In this document: positions 1 through 5,793 of the stretch, in pieces | How the letters are laid out: each line of letters opens with the position of its first letter | How positions within the stretch are numbered: position 1 is the first letter of the stretch | Source: Propionibacterium sp. | GTDB lineage: Bacteria > Actinomycetota > Actinomycetes > Propionibacteriales > Propionibacteriaceae | Assembly: GCA_012837465.1 (NCBI GenBank) | Contig: DURG01000195.1 | Location: 1-5,793 of the forward strand | Direction: 5' to 3' | Length of the DNA stretch: 5,793 nt | The notes under the pieces: generated by a model | Told to the model about the DNA's origin: nothing | The model's input: the letters and a program-made list of their open reading frames with translations, nothing else | Database searches by the model: none | Position numbers and translations under genes: made by a program

Positions 1-33
1 AACCAGCGGGTGCTGTTTCGACACGCGCTGGCT
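1..33. repeat. Variant hairpin with the same arms, partial dispersed repeat at window edge
   Basis: AACCAGCG (1-8) and CGCTGGCT (26-33) are complementary as an 8-pair stem with one G-U. The arms are those of the adjacent 22-bp repeats extended by one base, but the loop is 17 bases and holds GTTTCGACA (15-23). The combination of GTTTCGAC with CTCAACCA (53-60) matches the style of intergenic repeats I recall from actinobacterial genomes. The element touches base 1 and probably continues outside the window. Confidence 0.6.
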
Positions 34-50
34 CCTTCGTCGCAGAGCGC

Positions 51-125
51 GGCTCAACCAGCGGAGGCGGCTGGCTCAACCAGCGGAGGCGGCTGGCTCA
101 ACCAGCGGAGGCGGCTGGCTCAACC
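51..125. repeat. 22-bp tandem repeat, 3.4 copies, each full copy a hairpin
   Basis: Three identical 22-bp copies (51-72, 73-94, 95-116) and a 9-bp partial copy (117-125) start 10 bp downstream of the murJ stop. The unit begins GGCTCAACC on the plus strand. Read in the direction of murJ transcription, the array gives three hairpins at 120-100, 98-78 and 76-56. Each has arms AGCCAGC and GCTGGTT (7 pairs, one G-U) and loop CGCCTCC, with a single G between hairpins. There is no U-tract, so it is not a classical intrinsic terminator, although it could slow 3' decay or act in termination. The rest of the 135-bp downstream region carries no gene that I can see. Confidence 0.9.
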
Positions 126-135
126 CGCACTGGGG

Positions 136-3100
136 CTACCCGACGGCGACCTCGGCGACCTCGGCCCGGAAGCCACCCTCCACCGGCGGCAGTTCGGTGA
201 AGTACACCAGCACCCACTGCGTCTCCACCGGTTCGTCGAGCGTGATCGTCACCTCGCCGTCGGGAGCCGCGTCGTCGGAGGCGACGACCTCCCAATCAGC
301 CTCGGTCCGCATCGATGCGGTGTCGCCGTTCGGCACACGGACCTCGATGGACGTGTCGCCGCCCACCATCGTCAAGTCCACGCTGCTGACCGCGCGGGCC
401 TCGCCGAGGTCCAGCACCAGACCCACCCCGGGCTTCAGGTTGCCCAGCGTCGGGTGGTTCAGGTAGCGCATGGTGACCCACGTGGTCGACGGGTCGCCGT
501 CGGTGACGTTGCCCACCCGCTCCGGGACCTCCTCGTTGTTGCCGCCGTCGGTCTCGGGGTCGAAGTCGGTGACCTCGACGATCTCGATCGGTGCAGCCGG
601 ATCAGGCGAGCCCTCCTCGGCCTCCCCGGTGGTCTCCTCACCCGTCGGCGACTCCGTGGGCGCGTCCCCCACCGACGTCGTCTGGTCGGTGCCCGGCTCC
701 GCCGTGTCGGTGTCGTCGCCGCCCAGGAAGGCCAGCGCCAGCGCGACGGCGACCGCGGCGAGCAGCAGGATCAGCAGCAGCCACCACTTGCGGTTGCCGC
801 CGTCGCGCCGTTCCTCGACGGCGTAGTCATCGTCGTCGAAGTGCTGGGGCGACCCGGCGGTGCCGGGGGTCACGACGGGATTGACCCGGGTGGCCGCCGC
901 GCTGCTGTCGGCGTCGTTGAAGTCGTTGTCGCGGAAGTACGACGAGTGGAGCCCGCCGCCGGAGTCCTCGTCCGGGCGTACCGGGGTCCAGGGCGCCTCC
1001 TGGAACGGGACCGGGCGCACGGGGATGTCGTCGGTGCCGTGCCAGCTGCGCACGCGCTGCTCGAGGTCGAGGGAGGCATCAGCCGTGCCCAGCACCTCGG
1101 TGAGGGCGTTGACCATCTGCGCGGCGCTGACGATCCGCGGCGCGCTGAGCTCGCCGCGCTCGGTGAGCGTGGTGACGCAGATGCGGTCCAGCGCAGGCGA
1201 GATGCCCATCTGGACGGTGTGGGGGGCTGCGGTCTCGCCCGCGATGATCGGCGCGGCGGGCATGCCCCACTTGTCGCCCCCGGGCCAGTGACGCACCAGC
1301 GAGGCGTACAGGATCTGGCCGAGGCCGACGACGTCGGCGTGCTCGCGCGAGGCCCAGCCGTCGTCCTCGGGGTCGCGGCCGGCGAGCGTCGACTCGATGC
1401 CGAAGCCCACGAGCCGCACGGCGCCGCTGGTGGTGATGATCACGTTGTCGGGGTTGATCTGCTCGTGGAACAGGCCCTGCCCGTGCATGCCGACCAGCGC
1501 GTCAGCCAGTTCGCGGGTGATGTGCGCCGATTCGATGGCGCTCAGCGGCCCCTTGGTGAGGAGGTTCTTGAGGCTGCGGCCGTAGGCGTACTCGGCCACC
1601 ACGTAGGCGCCGATGCCCTGCTCGGGATCCGCGACCTCATCGGCGTCCAGCACGCGCAGGAACCGCGAATCCGTCGCGACGGCGCCCTTGCGCGCCGACG
1701 TCATCAGCTCGGGGATGCGGTGGTCGCCGGGGGCGAGGACGTGGACGACGACGTCGCGCGACAGCACCTGGTCGTGCGCGCGCCAAGTCTCGGCGCCGTG
1801 GCGCTCGGCCAGCTTCTCGACCAGTTCGTAGCGGGTGTGCAGCAGGGTGCCGATGCTGGCGATCTGCCCGGCCGGCTCGTCACGGAACAGCCCGGCCATG
1901 TCCAACGGGGCGGTGGGGGGGCCGCCGTCATCGTCGTAGATGGAGTCCTCGTCGACGTCCGTCGTACGCTCGAAGTCCGAGCCCGGAGGGATCGTGAGGT
2001 CCTCGTCGAAGCCCAGGCCAGCGTCGAAGCTCGGCTCGTCGTCGATGGTGGCGCCATCGTCGAAGGTCGGCTCGTCGCGACGACGCACGGGGGTCTCCTC
2101 GTACTGGTCGTCGTAAGGGTCTGGGCTGGGCTGGTGGTCCATGGCGTCCTCCTCGGCACGCGCTGGGCGTGGCCGCTGGATGAGCTCGTCGAAAGTCCGT
2201 TCTACGACGGGCGGGCGGTTTCGAATGATCGTAGGCGGGCCGGAGTCGAAATCGTCGAAGGACCGCGAAATCGGCGATGCGTCCGTTGCGCCCTCGCCGC
2301 TGCGGCGGCCGAATCGGGTGCGCACCAGCGTGCTGAGGCTGGTGAGCTCGCGCACCTTGAGCGCCTTGCCGATGAGGATGTAGGAGGCCAGCACCAGGAG
2401 CCCACCCACGGCGAGCGCGACGATGTTGCCCATCAGTTGCGAACCGATCAGGCCGCGGAGCCACTCGGCGGCGAAGTAGGCGGCCACGCCGCCTACGGCC
2501 GAGGCCAGCAGCAGCCGCACGATGTGCAGGGCGATGGCCCCGCCGTCGATGCCGGGAACCCGGCGCTTGAGCAGCTTCCACGACGCCAGCACGCCGACGG
2601 CGTAGGCGAGCGAGTAGGCCAGCGCCAGCGCGGTGGCGATCCACGAGGCCGGGTCCGTCATCCACGCCTGGACGGCGGCAACGAGGCCGATGGCCAGACC
2701 CATGTTGAGGCCGGCGATGAGCACCTGGATGAAGAAGGGGGTGCGGGTGTCCTCGAGTGCGTAGAACGTGCGCAGCGTCACGAACTGGACGGTGAACGGG
2801 ATGAGGCCGAGCGCGAACGCCATCAGCGCCCACGCGATCAGCTCGGAGCTGGCGCGGCCGGCGCCCTGGCCGAACAGGATTCCGGTGGTGGGACGGGCCA
2901 GCGCGAGGAACACGACGGTGGCGGGCACGATGACGATCAGCGCCAGCCGCACCGTCTTCATGAACTCCTGCGCAACGCCCCTGGTGTCGCCCGAGGCAGC
3001 CAGGCGGCTCGCGCTGGGCAACATGGCCGTGGCCAGCGACACGGTGATGAGCGAGTGGGGGAGGATCCACAGCAGGTGCGCGTTGGAATACGCGACGACG

Positions 3101-3957
3101 CCGGCGCCCTCGCCCGTCGCGGTGGCGGAGGTGGCGAGGCGCTGGACGATGACGAGCGCCAACTGGTTGACGGCGACGAAGCCGATGGTCCACTTCGTGA
3201 GCGAGAAGGTCTTGCCGAGGCCGGTGCCCTTCAGGTCGAAGCGGGGGCGCAGCTTGAAGCCGACCTTCTTCACGAATGGCAGCAGCACGAGGGTCTGCAC
3301 GGCGATGCCCGCCGTCGAGCCGAGGCCCAGCAGCAGGATCTGCGGGCCGGTGAACGCCTGGCTGTGGTCCTCCTGGTTGCCCCAGATGACCAGGTAGGTG
3401 CTGAGCACCGCGATGGCCACGACGTTGTTGGCGATGGGGGCCCACATCATGGGGCCGAACTTGTCGCGGGCGTTGAGGATCTGGCCGATCAGGAAGAACG
3501 CGCCGTAGAAGAAGATCTGGGGCAGCGTGAGGAACATCAGTGCGACCAGCGAGGCGTACTGCGTGGTGAGGCCGGGGTCACGCCACGCCTCGGAGGTGTA
3601 GATCCGGGCGACGACGGGCGCGCCGATGGTGACCACCACCGCGACCCCGGTGATGATCAGCATGAACGCCGTCATGATGCGGTTGGTGTATGCCGCGCCA
3701 CCGTCGTCGTCTTGCCTGATGGCGCGCACGATCTGCGGCACGAGCACGGTGTTGAGGGCGCCGCCGGCGAACAGGATGTAGAGCGAGTTGGGCACCATGT
3801 CGGCCAGGCCGTAGATGTCGGCCTGGCGGGTGGCGGTGCCGAGGATGAAGGCGAGCAGCGCCACCCGGACGACGCCGAGGATACGGGAGATCAGGGTGCC
3901 CGATGCCATCACCGCGCTCGCGGAGACCAACCTCTTCGTACTGCTGACCTGACTCAA
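136..3957 (-). CDS. murJ: MurJ (MviN) lipid II flippase fused to pseudokinase and extracellular domain
   Basis: This 1273-residue protein matches the layout of mycobacterial MviN (Rv3910). Residues about 13-531 form the MOP-superfamily flippase core with 14 hydrophobic segments; SRILGVVR (24-31) and D47 align with E. coli R18, R24 and D39. Residues about 550-705 are an acidic, Pro-rich cytoplasmic linker. Residues about 706-955 are Ser/Thr-kinase-like but degenerate: the VAIK lysine is His739, HRD is HEQ (831-833), DFG is GFG (851-853) and the glycine loop is lost. It is therefore a pseudokinase. A cytoplasmic tail, a helix at about 1058-1078 (WWLLLILLLAAVAVALALAF), a Thr/Glu/Pro-rich spacer and a discoidin-like domain (about 1125-1273, with NVTDGDPSTTW and LKPGVGLVLDLG) follow. 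The MurJ core flips lipid II outward; in mycobacteria the pseudokinase, once phosphorylated by PknB, binds FhaA. Start: TTG at 3957, the only start codon between the in-frame stop at 3984-3982 and residue 10, with a good ribosome binding site. The stop is TAG. Confidence 0.96.
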   Translation of the reverse strand: MSQVSSTKRLVSASAVMASGTLISRILGVVRVALLAFILGTATRQADIYGLADMVPNSLYILFAGGALNTVLVPQIVRAIRQDDDGGAAYTNRIMTAFMLIITGVAVVVTIGAPVVARIYTSEAWRDPGLTTQYASLVALMFLTLPQIFFYGAFFLIGQILNARDKFGPMMWAPIANNVVAIAVLSTYLVIWGNQEDHSQAFTGPQILLLGLGSTAGIAVQTLVLLPFVKKVGFKLRPRFDLKGTGLGKTFSLTKWTIGFVAVNQLALVIVQRLATSATATGEGAGVVAYSNAHLLWILPHSLITVSLATAMLPSASRLAASGDTRGVAQEFMKTVRLALIVIVPATVVFLALARPTTGILFGQGAGRASSELIAWALMAFALGLIPFTVQFVTLRTFYALEDTRTPFFIQVLIAGLNMGLAIGLVAAVQAWMTDPASWIATALALAYSLAYAVGVLASWKLLKRRVPGIDGGAIALHIVRLLLASAVGGVAAYFAAEWLRGLIGSQLMGNIVALAVGGLLVLASYILIGKALKVRELTSLSTLVRTRFGRRSGEGATDASPISRSFDDFDSGPPTIIRNRPPVVERTFDELIQRPRPARAEEDAMDHQPSPDPYDDQYEETPVRRRDEPTFDDGATIDDEPSFDAGLGFDEDLTIPPGSDFERTTDVDEDSIYDDDGGPPTAPLDMAGLFRDEPAGQIASIGTLLHTRYELVEKLAERHGAETWRAHDQVLSRDVVVHVLAPGDHRIPELMTSARKGAVATDSRFLRVLDADEVADPEQGIGAYVVAEYAYGRSLKNLLTKGPLSAIESAHITRELADALVGMHGQGLFHEQINPDNVIITTSGAVRLVGFGIESTLAGRDPEDDGWASREHADVVGLGQILYASLVRHWPGGDKWGMPAAPIIAGETAAPHTVQMGISPALDRICVTTLTERGELSAPRIVSAAQMVNALTEVLGTADASLDLEQRVRSWHGTDDIPVRPVPFQEAPWTPVRPDEDSGGGLHSSYFRDNDFNDADSSAAATRVNPVVTPGTAGSPQHFDDDDYAVEERRDGGNRKWWLLLILLLAAVAVALALAFLGGDDTDTAEPGTDQTTSVGDAPTESPTGEETTGEAEEGSPDPAAPIEIVEVTDFDPETDGGNNEEVPERVGNVTDGDPSTTWVTMRYLNHPTLGNLKPGVGLVLDLGEARAVSSVDLTMVGGDTSIEVRVPNGDTASMRTEADWEVVASDDAAPDGEVTITLDEPVETQWVLVYFTELPPVEGGFRAEVAEVAVG
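2140..2153 (-). promoter_or_regulatory. Candidate internal ribosome binding site and ATG at the fusion linker
   Basis: Inside murJ, minus-strand AGGAGG (2153-2148) is followed by 5 bases and an in-frame ATG (2142-2140, Met606). Initiation here would yield a separate 668-residue protein: linker, pseudokinase, membrane helix and extracellular domain. As I recall, the pseudokinase is a separate gene after murJ in some actinobacteria such as Streptomyces, so the position is suggestive. However, two GAG codons in an acidic linker can create AGGAGG by chance. The full-length fusion frame has no interruption, so this is only a candidate. Confidence 0.3.
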
Positions 3958-5793
3958 TCGATTTCCTTCTCTAAGGCCCGTTCACGCCGCACCGCGGAGA
4001 TCCGCCATGCCGTGCCGCCGAGGACCACTGCACCCGAGACAAGGATGATGATCCAGCCGACGCGCCCGAGATCGGTTGCGGTGATCTCGATCTCCTCGGC
4101 GTCGCGCAGTTCCATGCCCTCCGCGGTCACGAGCTTGGGGTGCACGCGGGCGACGCCATTGGCGGACGCCTCGGGTGTGATCGTGATCGTCACGGATCCC
4201 TGGGCCGGCACCTCGACCGGATCGACGGCGGGCACGCGGATGCGTTGGGGCGCGTCGGAGTCGAAGCTGACGCCCACGGTGACCGGTACGTCGAGCTCAT
4301 TGGTGAGCGTGGCCGGGAACTCGTTGACGCGGGCGCCCATCACGTAGCTGGCGGCGGTGCGGAGGGTGATGCGGCTGAGGTCGATGTCGGGCGGGGAGGC
4401 CGCCCGGACGTACTCGACGGCATCGGCCTCGGTGGCGAAGCCCTTGGAGTAGGCGGTGGCGCCGATCCTGGGCAGGTCGTAGGGCGGGGCCTTGGGCGTG
4501 AGGTCCGCGAGGAGTGCGGCGTTGTCGGCCTCGGTCTGGAGCGTGGCGACGAGGTTCGTGAGCCCGGCGGGGACGGGGGCGTCGGCCCAACGCAGCGGCT
4601 CGGCGGGGGTGGTGGAGGCTGGGACGTGCTCGCGGTACGGGGTGAGCTCGTCGTCGATGGCGGCGCCCTCGGGGGTGTCGATCACGTAGAGAGGCGGGCG
4701 GGGGGCGAGCATCTCCTCGGCGATCCGGCGGGAGAGCTGCACGCCCGGTGGGAGAGCCTTGACGGCGCTCTGTGGGGCGGCGGTGAGCACGCGCGGCGGG
4801 CCGACGCTGGCGCCGCTGGCTTTGCGGATCACGACGGTGCGGAACTCGCCGAGCTTGGCGATGAGGTCGTTGCTGGCGCCATCGTCGAGGATGGCCACCG
4901 ACGGGAGGTCGGATATGTCGTCGGCCACTGATTCGCGCGCCCAGTTGAGCACGCGGTGGAGTTCGCCGGTGACGTCTGCGCGCACCAGGTCGGGGTTGCC
5001 GTAGGGGAGGCGCCAGAGGCGGCCTTCGGCGGCGAGGTGGTCGACGCGTTCGACCCAACGCAGCGCGACCCCGCTCGCGGCGCGTTCCTCCCCGGCGACG
5101 GTGTGCTCGCGGCTGAGCCGGCGCGCCGCGCGGTAGAGCGCCGGATCGACGGCGGCCACGACGCCCGGCCGCTCCGCGGAGGCCAGCAGGATCTCGAGGC
5201 GGGTGGCCAGGTCGTCGGCCAGGGAGTCGTCGAGGAAGGTGCCTTCGGGCAGCCAGGAAGGGGTCGCGGCGAGCACGACGAGCGCGCTGGAGCCGACGGG
5301 CCGCGCGGTGGCCGCGGTGGCGACCTCGGCGCGGCCGACCACCATGTTCTGGTCACCCTCCGGGATGCCGCGCACGTGGACGCCGAGCAGGTAGACGGCG
5401 TCGTCGCGGGGGAACGGGGGCTGGTACTCGGCCTCGGTGGTGAGCTCGCGGATGGTGGCGCGCACGTGGAAGTTGGCGCGCTCGCCCGGGCCGAACGCCT
5501 CGTCGCGGGTGAGGGTGTGCAGGTTGCCGGCCTCCTCGAGGAAGAGGCGGGCGCCGAGCGGCACGTCGTTGGTGATGGCGGTCAGTTCCCTGGGGCTGGT
5601 GATGGGCACCGGGGCGCGCCAGAAGTGCACGTTGACGTAGCGGATGGGCGTGGTGGAGACGTTGGTCAGGCGCCCCTCGATCTCGACGACCTGATCCGGG
5701 TTGCTGAGGTCGAGGGTGGGGGTGGAGATGGAGGTGATCTCCACATCCAGGAGGTCGGTCTGGGCGTGGGCCTGGCCGGGGACGGCGACGACG
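3954..5793 (-). CDS. DUF6049 family exported membrane protein, 5'-partial (Rv3909-like)
   Basis: The reading frame is open to the window edge, giving 612 visible residues; the true start lies outside. The first visible residues, VVAVPGQAHA, look like the end of a signal peptide with an AHA|Q cleavage site (codons 5792-5763), so the GTG at 5744 is not the start. Counting from the first full codon, residues about 25-155 are beta-rich and Ig-like, beginning near NPDQVVEIEGRLTNVS. Residues about 165-400 are an alpha/beta region with the family-typical stretches VVAAVDPALYRAARRL and RLPYGNPDLVRADV. Residues about 485-575 form a second beta domain. One helix (about 578-597, VGWIIILVSGAVVLGGTAW) and a short basic tail, RRERALEKEID, follow. 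Predicted topology is a large extracytoplasmic part anchored by a C-terminal helix. No catalytic residues are identifiable. The family usually sits directly before murJ in actinobacteria, and here it overlaps murJ by 3 bases. A cell-envelope role is inferred from that context only. Confidence 0.88.
   Translation of the reverse strand, partial: VVAVPGQAHAQTDLLDVEITSISTPTLDLSNPDQVVEIEGRLTNVSTTPIRYVNVHFWRAPVPITSPRELTAITNDVPLGARLFLEEAGNLHTLTRDEAFGPGERANFHVRATIRELTTEAEYQPPFPRDDAVYLLGVHVRGIPEGDQNMVVGRAEVATAATARPVGSSALVVLAATPSWLPEGTFLDDSLADDLATRLEILLASAERPGVVAAVDPALYRAARRLSREHTVAGEERAASGVALRWVERVDHLAAEGRLWRLPYGNPDLVRADVTGELHRVLNWARESVADDISDLPSVAILDDGASNDLIAKLGEFRTVVIRKASGASVGPPRVLTAAPQSAVKALPPGVQLSRRIAEEMLAPRPPLYVIDTPEGAAIDDELTPYREHVPASTTPAEPLRWADAPVPAGLTNLVATLQTEADNAALLADLTPKAPPYDLPRIGATAYSKGFATEADAVEYVRAASPPDIDLSRITLRTAASYVMGARVNEFPATLTNELDVPVTVGVSFDSDAPQRIRVPAVDPVEVPAQGSVTITITPEASANGVARVHPKLVTAEGMELRDAEEIEITATDLGRVGWIIILVSGAVVLGGTAWRISAVRRERALEKEID
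3964..3970 (-). promoter_or_regulatory. Ribosome binding site for murJ, inside the upstream gene
   Basis: On the minus strand AGAAGGA lies 6 bases before the TTG at 3957-3955. It sits within the last codons of the DUF6049 gene (Glu-Lys-Glu-Ile-Asp-stop). The TGA stop of that gene (3956-3954) overlaps the TTG start as TTGA. In the murJ frame a TGA at 3984-3982 excludes any earlier start. The site therefore decides the TTG start and implies translational coupling: ribosomes ending the first gene can re-initiate on murJ. Confidence 0.8.

Noticed and set aside
51..125. Tandem repeats as a CRISPR array
   Set aside because: The 22-bp units are directly adjacent with no spacers, and no cas gene is visible.
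1..135. Classical intrinsic terminator for the operon
   Set aside because: Hairpins are present, but none is followed by a run of T on the transcribed strand; a terminator function remains possible but is not supported.
706..789. Frameshift or fusion error at the membrane helix of murJ
   Set aside because: The frame continues with a normal helix, spacer and a recognisable extracellular domain, the layout known from mycobacterial MviN, so there is no break.
1928..3445. A 505-codon minus-strand frame inside murJ
   Set aside because: It is a shifted reading of murJ with an Arg/His/Pro-rich low-complexity product; the murJ frame has clear domains throughout.
10..4347. A 1445-codon open frame on the plus strand, antisense to murJ
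   Set aside because: Its codons lie exactly in register with the murJ codons, so a stop would need TTA, CTA or TCA in murJ, and these are rare in GC-rich genes. It runs through the repeats and into the next gene, and its product is Arg/Gly/His/Asp-rich with no domain. It is a composition artefact; its only meaning is that murJ avoids those three codons.
4140..4931. A 263-codon plus-strand open frame opposite the DUF6049 gene
   Set aside because: It has the same codon-register relation to the DUF6049 gene, a Gly/Asp/Val-rich product without recognisable motifs, and no support as a gene.

Overview
The window comes from a GC-rich bacterium, almost certainly an actinobacterium. Two things point there: the very high GC content, and the gene pair it carries. 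That pair is a DUF6049-type exported membrane protein followed by MurJ fused to a pseudokinase, the arrangement I recall for Rv3909-Rv3910 of Mycobacterium tuberculosis. The repeat near the left edge resembles intergenic repeats I associate with Propionibacteriaceae and Microbacteriaceae, so a Propionibacteriales host is plausible. I cannot assign a genus by eye.

Both genes are on the minus strand, so the window reads biologically from right to left. Positions 5793-3954 hold the DUF6049-like gene. Its 5' end is cut off by the window edge, inside the signal peptide. Positions 3957-136 hold murJ, a single 1273-codon gene. In order it encodes a 14-helix MOP-type lipid II flippase core, an acidic disordered linker, a catalytically dead Ser/Thr kinase-like domain, a membrane helix and an extracellular discoidin-like domain. 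The stop of the first gene and the TTG start of the second share bases (TTGA), so the two are very probably co-transcribed and translationally coupled. No promoter is visible; it should lie beyond the right edge.

Positions 135-1, downstream of murJ, hold no gene. They contain 3.4 copies of a 22-bp tandem repeat, each full copy able to form a small hairpin. A fourth hairpin lies at the left edge, with the same arms but a different and larger loop. I see no classical U-tract terminator.

Working together: MurJ moves lipid-linked peptidoglycan precursor across the membrane. In mycobacteria its pseudokinase tail is a PknB-phosphorylated docking site for the FHA protein FhaA, which links flippase activity to growth control. 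The exported, membrane-anchored DUF6049 protein is made alongside it and faces the same extracytoplasmic space; its role is unknown. The core content is a known actinobacterial cell-wall locus. The least explained parts are the hairpin repeats, an internal Shine-Dalgarno/ATG at the junction of the MurJ fusion, and the function of the DUF6049 partner.
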